From Lichina pygmaea (taxonomy: Eukaryota > Ascomycota > Lichinomycetes > Lichinales > Lichinaceae): DNA of 64,000 bases. The translations under genes and the position numbers were made by a program. Location of the stretch: contig OY730172.1 of the NCBI GenBank assembly GCA_963422465.1, positions 744,001 through 808,000 on the forward strand, written 5' to 3'. Shown here piece by piece: positions 34,539 to 47,060 of the stretch. The notes under the pieces were generated by a model. It was given only the letters and a program-made list of their open reading frames with translations. It ran no database searches and was not told the origin of the DNA. The stretch's first letter is position 1, and every line of letters starts with the position of its first letter.

Positions 34539-34904
34539 TCATGCCCATTGTGGATCACCACCACCACCGCCGCCGCCGCCGCCCTTTATCGAAGGACCAC
34601 CGAGGTCATCTCGATCGGGCTGGTCTACTTGTTGTTCGCCCGAGTCCTGGCTTGGGATTCGGGGAGCGTCGTCAAGACCTTGTCCGGAGCTCCGACGATC
34701 TGGTTGTCTTTCATCTTCTCGATGACTGTTTGACGAAAAGATCTCGTCAGCTTGTGCTACCTGTGTAGGGCAGAGCAGACGGAAGATGGATCGGTGAGGG
34801 GAAGGAGCGTGGGACGACAACGTACGATCGTTCTGAGGCCGAGCTCGTGGAAGCGCAAAGGCCAGAGCGAAGAAGAACGAAACGGCGGCGATGCTGATCT
34901 TCAT
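34539..34904 (-). CDS. Candidate small secreted protein, unknown
   Basis: A single open frame of 121 residues. MKISIAAVSFFFALAFALPRA is a clear signal peptide. The mature part is hydrophilic and rich in Ser, Asp, Arg and Gln, with one Cys, ending in a Gly run coded by a GCC/ACC repeat. A GTACGT donor and an acag or caag acceptor in the middle suggest an optional intron of about 75 nt that keeps phase when the caag acceptor is used, removing about 25 residues. No family is recognised. Two TATA-like boxes lie 237 and 284 bp upstream. It may be an effector-like or cell-surface protein, but a fortuitous open frame cannot be excluded. Confidence 0.45.
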   Translation of the reverse strand: MKISIAAVSFFFALAFALPRARPQNDRTLSSHAPSPHRSIFRLLCPTQVAQADEIFSSNSHREDERQPDRRSSGQGLDDAPRIPSQDSGEQQVDQPDRDDLGGPSIKGGGGGGGGGDPQWA

Positions 34905-37339
34905 GACGACCGACGAAAGGGGTCTGGGAGCTTCTCGCTTCTCGAGGTGAGATGGGATGGAAAAAAGGATCGTCGGTCGTCGATCGAGAAAAGGAGCGAA
35001 AATTGAGATTGATCGACCAGCGAGATCTCAGGCAGTCCCAACGAGTCTAACCGGTAGAGCTGGAGCAGAGAATTGAATTCGACCGACGAGAGAAAGAGGC
35101 GAGAGCGAAAGGCTGATCGGGAGCAGAAGCGAACGTCGAGTTTATACGGAGATGGATATCCTCGACAGGGAAGCGCAGCCTTGACGTCTTATATAGGATC
35201 ACAGAGGGAGGGGGGGGGGGGGGATGAGTGGGAGTGACCCAGGGAGATTAACGGAAGAGGAGCTCGAGAGGGGCGTCTCGAGTCGAGATGGGACTGGCAA
35301 TCGAGACGTTGCTCGTCGGGGAAGGGCGATATCTCTTCCCGCGCGACGGCGCAACCGGGGCGCTGATCGGCCATGGTACGGGAGTACTCGCACTGCAGCC
35401 ACAGCAGGGCGCGACTGCGACAACGCCGACGGTGGATGAACGAGATGCCATCGTGCGGAGGACCAATCAAGCACGGCGGTCTGGAGTAGTGAGACCCAGA
35501 TCGCAACAGAGTCGTAGATGGCACACGTGTCGTCCCTCCGTCCTGTACGGTATTCCGTACACCACGGTAGGTTAGGCGCGCGGAGGGCAGGTCTATCCAA
35601 ATGGCAGATGCTGGTGGGGGAGGCCCCTTATGGGGTCCCCTTTGCACGGATTGGTTTACATCTGTGAGAGGAGCGTCTCCGGGACGCGACTGGTGCCGGT
35701 GCCGGTGCCGGTGTCATTGGTGGTCGCGGTTGTAGTGGTGGTGGTGATGTCTGTGCCGGGTGTGTCAGCGGGCCCGTAGGCTTACAGTAGCCCATACGTA
35801 CGTACCTCCGTACTGTACGTACATACGCACGATACGTACTGTACGTTAGGCGAACTCCATAGGCTAAGCGAAGCCCGTAGGCGAAGCCCACAAGGCTACG
35901 TACTCGTACGTGCGTATGTACAGTACAAGGGTACTCGTAGGTGCGGCGGGTGGTAAGGAAGCTTACGAGTGATTGATCATCCGTTCAAGGGCACTGGGGG
36001 CCCCCCCACATGAGACGTCGCTGAGACAGCAATCGTTGCTTGAGTTGTCGCCGGCGACCTGGCACGGCAAAAAAAAAAAGGGCTGGGCTGAGCTGAGCTG
36101 GGCTAGAAGGTAGAGAAACTCGGGGCTGGAAGCAGGAAAGCCGAACGAATAGAAAGCGCCCGTGAGCTGGCTTTTCGCTCAGAGGACAGTGCCAGGCGTG
36201 CTTATGTAAGGCCGCAGGGAGCGCCACGGGCGCTTACTTACGCCTAACTTGCAGTACGTATCCACACCCTCAGACTTCTGCCGACCAATCTTGTACCCCT
36301 CCGTAAAAACTTACCCCTCGTACCCCGCCATACGTACGTATGTACTCGTACAGAACGTGAACACCACCGCAACGTCCAGGGGAGGGTGGCCGATACAAAG
36401 TACCTATCAATCCTCAACGAATCTGAGGACGTTGACGATATAGAGTGGTATTGACAAAAAGTCCTCTGGTGAGGTCAACAATGTAACCGCCGCTTCCTGA
36501 CGTACTGACCGAGGGGAGCACACTTTTCATATTCTTACAGCACTTCGACTTCACGACATACGTACGTACTGTACGTAGGTATGTCGTCAGTTCCAGCCGT
36601 CGCAGAAACTCCTCATCCACAGCCCCCGAGGACGAGGGCGTGCAGAGCATCGAGGGCGTTGGAGGGCATTTGAGAGACGTTACGTACCTCCGTACTCCCA
36701 CGCGCGATCCGGTATGTCAGGCCCGTTGCTAGCTACCAGTCGTCCTTGACCTAGTGAACCCTGGCTGCAAATAGCTCCATGCTCATTACTCCTTTGCAGT
36801 TCCAAGCCAAGCCTGCCGTGTACAGTAATTTTCATCTCGCCAGATGCCCATATACAAAGCAAAGCTTACTCCAGAAGACGAGAGTCAAAGGGGCTCCGTG
36901 AGTGCAGCAAATGAAAACAACTTCGTCGTCTGTGCATTCGAGACAAAAGTGCGCAAGACATGAAGGGGCAAAAGAGAGGTCCAGAGATGACAGGCCAATT
37001 TTCACTCAGCCGCCCATGGAGGTCCAAGTATCAAACCTCGACACAGACGGATGGCTTGGAATTTGGCGCCCCGACGAGATCCCCAAAGCAACCACGCGAG
37101 ACGCCCCTACAGCCCGAAGAAAAGCAAAGGAGAAGATGGGTACTGAGAAGAAAAGAGATAAGAGAAAGAGCCAAGCAAATCGGGGAAGAGTAGAAAGGCC
37201 GTCGTGCACCCAGAAACATCCGGGCAATTTTCAGCCGCCATGAGACCATCAGCCGGAGGCAGGTCCACGGCGGCCTTGGAGCACGCCATCAATCCACTCC
37301 CCCATCCATCCGTCCACCGTCTGTCCGTCCGTTCGATCC
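34905..37339. other. Intergenic region, no supported gene
   Basis: 2.4 kb. It holds a 14-bp G run (35210-35223), a GGTGCC repeat near 35694-35712, TACGTA-rich tracts (about 35795-35945, 36255-36350 and 36555-36590), and several frames of 70-150 codons without recognisable motifs on either strand. The right end is the 3' flank of Argonaute. Confidence 0.4.
35141..35146 (-). promoter_or_regulatory. TATA-like boxes upstream of the small secreted candidate
   Basis: On the minus strand TATAAA occurs at 35146-35141 and TATATAAG at 35195-35188, upstream of the ATG at 34904. Position and orientation fit a core promoter with a 5' UTR of about 200 nt. Confidence 0.4.
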
Positions 37340-40300
37340 TCAGATGTACCACATGGCCTTGTCCATCCCGCTGTTCTCCACGTCAGCCCAGGGCAGGAGC
37401 GGAGCCGGCTCGGCCGTCGACTTGTCCAGTTGCATCGCCGCCTTCTTCATTTCAGGACCAGATCGAGGTCCAGTGCTAGCCGGCACGTTCTCGTGGTGAC
37501 GCGCACGGTTCGAGGCCAGATGGGCATAGTAGATGGCCGGGTCTGCATGTCACAAGTCAGCTTCGAGCGATATCCCAGAACGATGCACGTAGAGGATCAC
37601 GTACGCAGCGAGACCGGCGTCGTCGACCGAATGTAGGCGTAGCACTGCTCGTAGATCATGGCGTGCAGCTGGTTGGTCGACAAGCCCACCTCGTCGAGGA
37701 GGACGTGATAGTGCACCGGACGGGCCGTTCCCTGGATCGCCGAGTGCGAACACAGGTAAAAGTCATTCTCGAAGGGATGGGTCACATCCTTCTCCACCAG
37801 GGTGCCGGGCACCGGGTTGCCGTTTCGGTCCGCGCCCACGCGGTCGTTCGGCTTCGGGAAGAACCGGATGTGATGGCGCTTGGATGCCACGACGACCACA
37901 AACTTGGGCTGCCCCGCCGGATCCCCGTCAGCGTCATGATCCAACTGCCGAGAGAGGAGAGAAGAAATTTCGAACGTCACTCACAACCCAGCCGGGGAAT
38001 TCAGTGAGGCACCCGTTGCGAATGTCGCGGAGCTCTTGCTGGAGGACGTGCTGGTATTGGCCCTCGGAGACACCGTCCCGGAAGTAGTAGAGGTGCTGAG
38101 GCAGACCCCCACCGTTGACCTTCTCGACCCAGTTGCGAACGAGGGGCATCGCGAGCTCTTTGACATTGTTCGGCGTGATCATCTCGATGCGGCGGCCGTT
38201 CGTCTCGCACGCGGCGGCATATCGAACCCCAATCTCTGTAAAGGATCGTCAGTCCCGGCCGGTTCGCTCAGGAGCAATCTGAGAGACTTACTGTCAAGAG
38301 ACACCGTCATGGCGGCCATCGACGGCTGCTCCGTCATGCCGGGCGGATGGGACACATCGGCGCCAATGACGATCGACGGGACGGAGAAATGACCAAGCTG
38401 CGGGTGCTTCTGCACGGCAAGTCAGCGAGCGAACCATCGACGGGAGGGCAACGACGATCGGGACGAACCCCTGCAACGCGAGACGTGGAGCCTCCAAGCT
38501 TGGCGTTGAACTTCATGCAGACGTTCGACAGGTATTGCGGGGCCGACTTCTGGCAGTGGGCCGCTTGGACACCTGCAACGCCGGAAGGGGCTCTCGTCAG
38601 CTGCGAAGACTTGGGGAAGATCGTTCCTTGAATCAACCTACACTGTGTCATGATTCCGAAGCGGCAGTCGGCGCTCTTCTTCACTCTCAGATAGTGGAAC
38701 GTGTTCTTATCCGAGAGGATGAAGACGATCATCTGCGGACGCATGTTGAAGGCGTTCTTCGTCTTGGTCCACGCTTCCTCGACACCTTTGGCTGCGTCGA
38801 CTTGCGCCTGAATGAGCACAGGCGTCTTGTTCTCGACGCGGCCGCCGTGATTCTGGTAAGATTTGATGAACTCCCTGACGAAGTTCTGGACCGATGCCTT
38901 GTCGATGTTGGTGGTCGCCGGTCGACTATTTCGCCGACGAACGGCGAGTCAGAGAAGCGTGCCACGAAAGGAATGAGGAGACAAGGAGCTTGTGCGTACC
39001 CTGGATAGACGCAGACACCCCAGGCCTTGAGGGGCTCAGGGTTGACGGTCAAGAACTTTCGTGGACCCTTCAAATCCCATCGGCCAGACGTGCCCGGCGC
39101 CACCGTGCTGCCCTGAAACTGCACCACCGGAGGCGGCAGCACACGAGCCTGGGTCTGTTGGCCATCGTCAGTGCATGCCCCCCCCCCCCCCCCCCCCGCG
39201 TAGATATCGACGGGCAGATGGAAACGTTACCTCGATCATGTTCGGATTGATGCTGAGACCATAGGCCTGGAGCATCTTGTCTCCCGTCCAGTTCAGCTTG
39301 TTGATGCCGGTTTGAATGTCTTTCATGCGCTGGTCGGGCCTGGTGACGGCAAACTTGATCATCTTGGAAGTCTTTTCGAGCAGGAAAGATCAGCGTCTCT
39401 TCGAAACCTCCCCCGAAATTTACGTCGTGCAGTCACCTACCTGCTGATCGTCCAGCTTGTACGGATACTTCTGGTTTTCCATGACGGCCAGAACTTCGAT
39501 AGGGAAAACTACCCCCTTCTTGGTCGTCTGGACCAAGGGGAGCTCCGGATGGAGCAGGGTAATATCGTAGCGCTTCAAGAAGTAGTCGTAGATGGAGGCG
39601 GTCTCGACCTCTCCGGTTTCACGGTTCTTCAGCTGAAACTTGTACTGGTAGGCGTCGACCTTGATGAGCGATTCGATCACGTAAGTCCTCGACTCTGCGA
39701 TTCGCTGTCAGTCTCGACGACTACGATTCCCTCGTAAGAACCATAGAGCACTTACTCGCTTTGACACCTCGATGGCGCGGATAGACGCCAAGCCTCTTCA
39801 GCCGCTTGAGATCCTTCCACGCGGCCGAATCACTCTTCTTCGGGTTGTCCGGACGGAGCTGCACATCTGCAATCTTGCGCATGAAGTCCGTCAAGTCACC
39901 TGTAATTTCCCCCCAGGAACTGTCAGTGGTCGTCGGCGGCTAATCAACGACGGGATGATGGGCACTTACGAGATCGGGTCATCTGGGAAACCACATAGAC
40001 GAGGTGGTTGTGCTGCCAGAAGCTTCCGTTGGACACGTCGACGTTGAGGCCAAGGCGACCGCCCTACGGTAAGGAATTAGCGCCGGCCGCAATGTTAAGT
40101 CTACTAAGCTGAGGGATACCTGGTAAGTACGGATGCTCTGGAAGACACCCTTCATGGCCTCGACACCACCGCCGAGGTCGTACTTCCCCCCTTCTCCGCG
40201 CGTGAAGAACGACTGGCGAACGGCTGTGAGGTTCTTCGACGGCGTGTACCGAAGCAGATGATCGAGGAAGTCTGCGACCCGTTCAGCATCGTGCGGCCAA

Positions 40301-41865
40301 GAGATCACCTATGTGTGGGGGACAGACTGATTGCTTGGAGGACGCTGTTGTCGAAAGCAATAGTCCCTTTGAGATAAGCGCCGATGGCCGCCAACGGCAC
40401 CTTCGTCGTCTGTCGGATTATCACCCGATGCTTGTTCTCCCGCCCCGGACGGGCTTGTCTGCCTTCTTCGGCGTCGAGATCGACGACGATGTTTAACTCG
40501 CCGGGCTTGTTATCCAACGCCCTGCACGGAATCAGCCAATGATTCCGGGCAAGCAGCGTCCGCGGCCTGGAAGGTTGCTCACCATGCAAGACGGTTTCCG
40601 TCAAAAATCCACGATTCGCCGATAAGCTTCTGCAAGGTTTTGGACTCCCAGACCTTGCGAATGAGGGCCCGTTTCTCGACCCCGCTCCCGATGAGAACCT
40701 GGGCCGACATTCAAGTCAGCCTTGTTGTGCCAAAGTGGAAAGGCCCACGACGCAGACGGTTGGATGCAAGACTCACGTCGTATTGGTGGATCGTCTTCTC
40801 GGGATATTTGGCGATGTTGTAAACATTGACCCTGACGGTCACAGGCTTGCCAGCGGTGTTCGTCTGCGGCGGGCGACGCGGGAGGGCCGTCGGTAGCGCA
40901 TACTTCCAGGTGTTAGTCCTGCTGTCAAAGAATCGCCATTCCCAAATATCGATGGTAGCAGAGCAGCAGGATCACGCAAAAAGCGAGAGATAACCAGCCG
41001 AAAGGGGGATTCACAACAAGTTGCAGAGGTAGACGCGGTGAACGAGGTGGAGCAAATGAATAGGCTTGAATGGGAGAGATTGCGAAGGGGTCGAAGCACT
41101 AGAGAGAGTAGATGAAGGAGAAAGACAACGAGGTGGGTAAGGGTTGTGAGATGCGGCAGGCAGCAGATGCAGGGCTCGTGATGACATTCAAGGCAAGAAG
41201 AGTGAGAGGAAGAAGAGGTGAAACGTCAGAGATCAAGGCAAACTCCGCGAGAGGTTCATGACGACATGCGGTGAGGCAGCAGATTTGAATGCATAGCAGG
41301 GGAAGATACAACGGTGAGAGAGATAGGAGGAGGCGATATTGACAGAAGAAGTGGTAGTGATAGTAGAAGGCTTGACAAGTGCAAGGGACCCGTAAAGTGG
41401 ATGGACCAAGCGCTACCCCAGGGGTGCATCCCGACCAAACAAAAACAGACAGGCAACCGTTGGCAAGCGGCAGCGGCTCATTTGACCGATGCAGAACGCC
41501 AAACGGAGCTCGCTTAGCCCCGATGTGCTCACCTGGTTATTCAAGTTGTAGGCTGCCGGAGGCAGATCGAGACGACGGTTGATATCCGTGACCAGAGATT
41601 CGAAAGGGTCAGGCAGGGCGGTGATCCCCCCAGGCACCTCGATTACACGGGGTTGGGTACCTCGCGAACCGGGCGGAGGGGAACTGGCTCCGTCATATCC
41701 CATGGGACGGTCGGCCTGGACCGGCGTGGTCGGTTCAGACTCTTGAGCCGTGGCTGGCGGGGCGACGGAGGCCGACGACGTCTCGGCACCGTCACGAGAG
41801 CTCCCGCCAGCGCCTCCGCCACGGCGGCGGTCGGACTGCTGGCGCTTCTTACTGGCGCCCGGCAT
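37340..41865 (-). CDS. Argonaute, catalytically competent
   Basis: Small-RNA-guided endonuclease, the core of RNA interference. At least 16 exons on the minus strand; from exon 2 on all junctions close in phase: 41865-41533, about 40911-40777, 40698-40583, 40521-40328, 40271-40120, 40063-39970, 39899-39756, 39694-39441, 39371-39231, 39154-39000, 38925-38642, 38572-38469, 38409-38292, 38235-37985, 37944-37605 and 37542-37340. About 1000 residues. The N-domain, linker (INFLDHLLRYTPSKN), PAZ (YDYFLKRYDITLLHPELPLV, FPIEVLAVMENQKY), MID (YLRVKKS, TQC, NAKLGG giving the 5'-phosphate pocket) and PIWI are present. Slicer residues DEDH are visible: IGADVSHP, GRRIEMI, YFRDGVSEGQY and RPVHYHVL. It ends MWYI. 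Intron 1 (about 600 nt) does not close in phase, so a small exon is probably missed. An in-frame ATG at 42063 could extend the N-terminus. Confidence 0.93.
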
Positions 41866-43464
41866 GGCGACAGGCGACGGGGTTCGGCACCTAGGTGGAA
41901 GGCAGACGATCGGTGGGTTAGCTAGCTTCATGGCGCTGACCGTGGCGCTCTCAACAGGCAAAGTGAGAGCCTTGGATTGCGGTGGCGGTGAAGGTGGATG
42001 GGGAGGGGGATCGGGGATCGGGGATCGGGGATCGACTGGGCGACGGTCACGGAATCGTTTCAAGCCACGAGCTTACCTCTACGACCAGACCGGAGATGAA
42101 ACCGACGATGGAAGGAAAGGGACTAGGATGGGAAGGAGGGGGGGGGGGGGGGGGGGGTTGGCGGTGACGATAAGGGTTGACAGTCTCAAAGCTCAGTTGC
42201 GATCCTTGATGTTGTTGAGCGGAAGAAAGTGTGGAGAGGAGAAAGAAGGAAGGAGCGAAAAGAAGTGGGAAGTTTCTCTATTTATGGGCAGAGATAAAGG
42301 GGGGGGGGGGGGGGGTATGATGGGGAAACGCGCACAGCTTTGGTCGTGATGAGTCGAACAAAACTGAAGTGTACGTAGTGAAGTTATAGAAGAATTGTGG
42401 TGGTTGCCCGGCCGTTTGTGCGGGAGATCTCCGAGTGACTTGACGGAAACTTCCACTCAAAGTCACGCTCTAGTGAACGACCACGTAAAAAGTACCCTCC
42501 TGAAAGCGGCCGACCAAGTCTCGGCCGTTTCGTCGTTGAGAGCGGGGCATTCACTGGTAGAGCTACAGGATGTGGAGACCCCGGAGTGACATCATTAGCG
42601 CCCACAAGCCCCGCGGCGATGGCAAGTCGATCTGAAGTCCAGCTTCTACATTTCTACAGCGTTCTGACACTTGCCATCCCCATCTCCCATCGTGTGGAAT
42701 CCAAGGTGATGGACGGTCGTTGTTCCCATGGGAAGGGCTATCAAGCTGTGACAGGTGATGCTTACCGGCTTCAGTACGGTAAGAGCCTCACAAAAGTCAA
42801 TTACCCGGACAGCTCCCGAGACGTCAAAGCGGGGTGAGCTCACGTGACATACAGGTGACTTTACAGCTGCCTAATGCATCATTCGATCAGTGCGAGTACT
42901 CGTATGATGATGATGGTGAGTTTAAGATTGTCAAATAGACGATATCTTGTTTCTTTGATATCCTTTTCAAATCTCATAATAATGTCACGTGAGTCTGAAG
43001 CCAAAGGCGTCCATATGTACCTTGACGAGCGAGAGTGCAGTCTGTTGAAGCAAGACTACGAAGGGCTGCAAAGCCGCATTACAGTCCCCTAACAATACTC
43101 GAGTATGTCAACCATCTCCCATACTCTCCCTCATTATGCTGCAATACAATACTACAATGATCAAAGCTGACAACGACACTCAATGCAACAGAGCGAATCA
43201 ATGTCGATGGGTGACCCTGAGTCACCTGCCTTGAAAGCGATGGCGGTAGGAAGTGAAAGTCTGGTATTCTTCTCCCAACCGTAGCGCCGTCCCAGACAAC
43301 CACCCATATCCCATGCTGTCCCTTTATCTAAGACGACGTCTGAATGCTGTTGAAAGAGAACGGAGCTAGAAAAAGAGACAGATGGAAGACGGATGCACTC
43401 GCCCGGAACACGCCCGGAGGCTTGAAAGGCGCAAACGGCAGGGTATGGGATCGTAGAGCTGAGG
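41866..43464. promoter_or_regulatory. Argonaute upstream region with E-boxes and poly-G tracts
   Basis: 1.6 kb between the Argonaute start and the RNA14 stop. Contains G runs at 42138-42157 (20) and 42299-42315 (17), and CACGTG at 42841-42846 and 42986-42991. The open frame from 42063 continues into Argonaute. Nothing else looks coding. Confidence 0.45.
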
Positions 43465-46400
43465 TCATGGTGGCGGAGGAAAGAGAGGAACCGTCTTGAA
43501 CAGGTTTGGACCTGCTGAAATATCTCGGTGTATCCGGTGACAAGAGGGGGGAATGGGATCATCTTCCATAGGGATAAAGACCTGGTGCTCAAGGCGCGTC
43601 AGCCACGATACTCCCAACAATGTTATGCCGGGGTTGATGACGAGAAGCGCTGGAGAATCGATGCTTTGCTCACCGTGAGGAAGACCTTGGGGCAAGGCCA
43701 TGGTCTGCTGCGGCGGCGGTCCCCGACTTCGCGAAGGCCCCTGGTTGCCGCTCGGAAGGTTGAGATCGCGTAGCAGACGGACGACCTCCTGGGGCTTGAA
43801 ACGCGGAACCGGAGGGAACGTCTCGGCGCGAGGGATGATGCTCAGCAGGAAGGCGACTTTATTTGGCAGCGGTACCGGCGGCAGCGGGTGCTGCATGCCA
43901 CCTCCCATGCTCGGCCCCGCGTGGCCCTGCCTGCCTTGATGATGCGGATGATGTTGTTGTTGTTGAGTGCGCTTCTGCTGGTCGAGACGACGACCGGCGG
44001 CGCCCTTGAGCGGCGATTCGCCGCGCGCAATCTTCCGAGGTCGATTATTCTCGTATTCCGATTCGTCCGACGGGAGGTAGCGCTTCGGTGAGGGTGCCCT
44101 GTCCGCCGTCGGACGCGGTGGCGAGCGCTGCGACGACGTCATGTTGTTGGTGGCCTCGATGGGCGCTGGGGCCGTCCCCGCCTTCGGCCGCGTCTGCGTG
44201 GCCGGTGAGATGATGGGCCGGAGAGCGGTGGGGTCGAAGCCGCTGCCCGCGAACCGACGGGAGAAGTGGGACAGTTTTGGGTCGTCCGGGAACAGCTTCG
44301 CCATGCGCTTCTCGAGCTTGCCGATCTGGGCGAGCTCGCCGTAGTGGCATTCGTACTCGTGGAAGTAGGCGTAGATGACTTTCGACCTGGCCAGCGTCTC
44401 GGCTTTCTGGCCGAGGCGGTTCACCGTCGTCTCGAAAACGGCTCGGGCGTCTGCGGCCATGCGTCAGCAAGCGATTGCGATCGAGAGGGGCAGAAAAGAG
44501 GTAGGAGACGATGCGAACTCACTGGTGATGTCGTTGACGGAGATGAGGTGCTTGAGGTACTCCAACGCGAACCCTTCATCGTCCGGGAAGAGTTTCATTC
44601 CGCGCTCGAAGATCTTCGTCGCCGCCGGATCCTTGTAGCAGTGGTACTCGATGAGGGCGCTCGCGACGTAGACGTCGCTCGTGAGCCGGCCCTTCTTGCG
44701 GGCGTCGGTGAAGATCTGGCGCGAGCCGCCGACGCGATCGCCTACCTTGCCCTTCCCCTGCACTCGGCGCATCGCTCGCATGAGGCCGATCCAGGCGTAG
44801 GAGATGGCCTTGGAGAGGACCCGGATCTGGACAGCGCTGCCCTCCTGGATGGCCTTGATCTGTGCCGTCTTGGCCGCGTCGACGGCCTCGGCGTCGTGCT
44901 CCCGCTCGTCGTCCTCGTTCTCGGGGGCCTCCCGTCGGGGCCCCGTAACCGGGCGGTTGGCGAAGCTCTCCTCGATGCGGGCAACGTCCTGAGCCTCTCG
45001 CGCCTTTGCCTTGCCGATGAGGTCGTACAGCGCGTCCAAGACCTTGTCGTACGGCTCTCGGACCATAGCGCCGCGTCGTCTGACGCCCTCTTCGCTCTCG
45101 TCCGTGGCAGGGGCAGACTCGAGCCGATCCGCACGCTTGAAGGCCAGGAGGCAGCTTTCGGGATTGGCGTCGATCCCTTGCGTCAGGAAATCGTTGGCTT
45201 CCTTCCACAGGTCGTTTCCGTGGCTGAACTCGGCCGCCTCGAACCAGATTCCCGGCCAGAATCGGAGCGCCATGCTGGCCTGCTTGTAGACGTAGACGAC
45301 TCGGGCCTTGTAGGCGGCGGGATCCTCGTCCTTGAGAACGAGCGGGTCGGTCTTCTCCCACCGGATCCATGCCTTCCATAGCTCCACCTGGCGCAGGTAT
45401 TGGTCGTCCCCGTCGAAGCCTAGCGCTGGAGGGAGAGTTGGCATGCTTGTGCGCTGCAAGCCGCGGGTGATGTTCTCCAGCTCCGTGGCCGAGCTCCTCG
45501 CCGTCATGTACGCCGGAGATTTTTCTTGCAGGAACTTTCGGCCCTGTCAAATACGTCGATGAGCTTCGGGTTGAGATCGGGTATGGTCGAGGCAACGGTT
45601 CGCTTACCGTCATTTTGTTGATGCCCATCTCGAACGCATCGTACTCTTTCCAGAGAACGTTGACGGCCGAGGTCGGGATGCAGATGGCACGCTGATACGC
45701 CTTGCGCAACTGATCCATCTTCTGCTGGTCTTGCCAGTTGCTTCCCCCGACAGCCCCCGGCCCGGATCGCAGGAACTGGACGTAGTCTTGCCAAATGCGA
45801 CCCGAGTCCTTGTCGATGCCAACGTTCTGGAGGACAAACTCATAGGTCTGGGAAAGAACGGAGCGGGCAGTACCTGACGTGTCCGTAGTGAGGTTATGCC
45901 GGCGGCGAACGTAGTCCAGGTAGAGCGACCAGAGCTGAAGGTTCGGAAGCTGAAGCAGCACACGCTCAAATACCTGTTCAACCCGATGAAAGTCATTGTT
46001 CGCCAATTCCATACCCGCGTACGAAACCCATTGCTCGGCCTACGTCGAGGGATGCCATGTTAGAAACACAGCATGAAGCCCTGAAAGATGTCAGGGAGGC
46101 TGGAGGACATACCGCTGCGGGGAACAGCTTGAAGAAGCGCTCGTACACGGCACGGGCCTCCGGATATTTGCTGCGTCGACGATGCTCGTTGATCAGACCG
46201 AGCCAGGCGTCCAAATCGCCAAGGGGATCGTCCCTGATCCGATCCTCTAGAATCCCGACGCGATCGTGCGGCAGGCGAGCCTTCGTGACGGCGCCGGAAG
46301 CTCTGTCCGCTTCTGTTGCTGTCGGAGCGGTGCTGGGGGCCGGTACAGAGGCGTCCCGGCTCGGTGGAGCAGTCGGCGCACGCGCCGTAATCGTATTAGC

Positions 46401-47060
46401 AGTGGTAGCAGCTGAGGTGGACGCAACGCCAAGATCAGGCATGGGAGAAAGGTGCCTTTGCGGATCTTCACCAGACGTTGGAACCCCAGGAGGCACGTAG
46501 GGTGAAGAAGGTCGGGCATTAGAAGACCGAGAGAGGGAACGAGCAGAGGTTGGTGTGACGCCATTTGACGGGCCTGATCCACTAGCAGCAGGCAAAATAG
46601 CCGCCTCGCCCGAGAGAACGAGCCCTGACCTGGAAACGCCGTCGTCCTCGTCTTCGACCACGAACCCGGCCATCGTGCGAGGGCGCGTGAGCCCGTCCGC
46701 TGCCACTGGCGAATCTGTAGAGGAGGACTTGAGCTGAGCCGGCATTTCGGCGCCGGACGGGGTCGGGTCCCGTGTTCCCACAGCGGCGACAGGGGGCGAC
46801 TGACGCGAGGCAGTAGGAGATTGAACGTTCTGTGCGGGAGACTCTGCAGAAGATGGAGGAACGTGGGACGCTTCGCCAGAGACACCAGCGACAGCAGACT
46901 CAGACGGATCTTTCACAGTATGCAAGTGATCATTATCTGTTGTAGACAGAGACTCTGCTTGATCTGTTCGGGCGACACCATTGGTACTGTAATCGCCAGC
47001 AGCCTCATTCATCGCTTGCATCGCATTGAGAAATGCCATCTCCGCTTCCATGCCCGCCAT
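43465..47060 (-). CDS. RNA14: RNA14, mRNA 3'-end processing (CstF77-like)
   Basis: Subunit of cleavage factor IA, needed for cleavage and polyadenylation of pre-mRNA in the nucleus. Exons 47060-46113, 46039-45608, 45543-44523 and 44450 to 43465 join in phase, giving about 1070 residues. After a long disordered Ser/Pro/Thr-rich N-terminus (about 260 residues) come the HAT repeats of the Suf domain: DPLGDLDAWLGLINEHRR, ARAVYERFFKLFP, AEQWVSYAGMELANNDFHRV, IWQDYVQFL, VNVLWKEYDAFE, YLRQVELWKAWIRWEK, IWFEAAEFSHGNDLW, ARAVFETTVNRL and RMAKLFPDDPKL. The C-terminal part has an RKIARG basic patch and a segment RAETFPPVPRFKPQEVVRLL that resembles the RNA15-binding monkeytail. A good GTGAGC donor at 43673 leaves the last 60 or so residues uncertain; the open frame also runs through. 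Confidence 0.9.

Noticed and set aside
35189-35647. Several overlapping frames of 70-150 codons on both strands
   Set aside because: Same region open in many frames, Arg/Ser/Pro-rich and without motifs; typical of GC-rich non-coding sequence and a G homopolymer.
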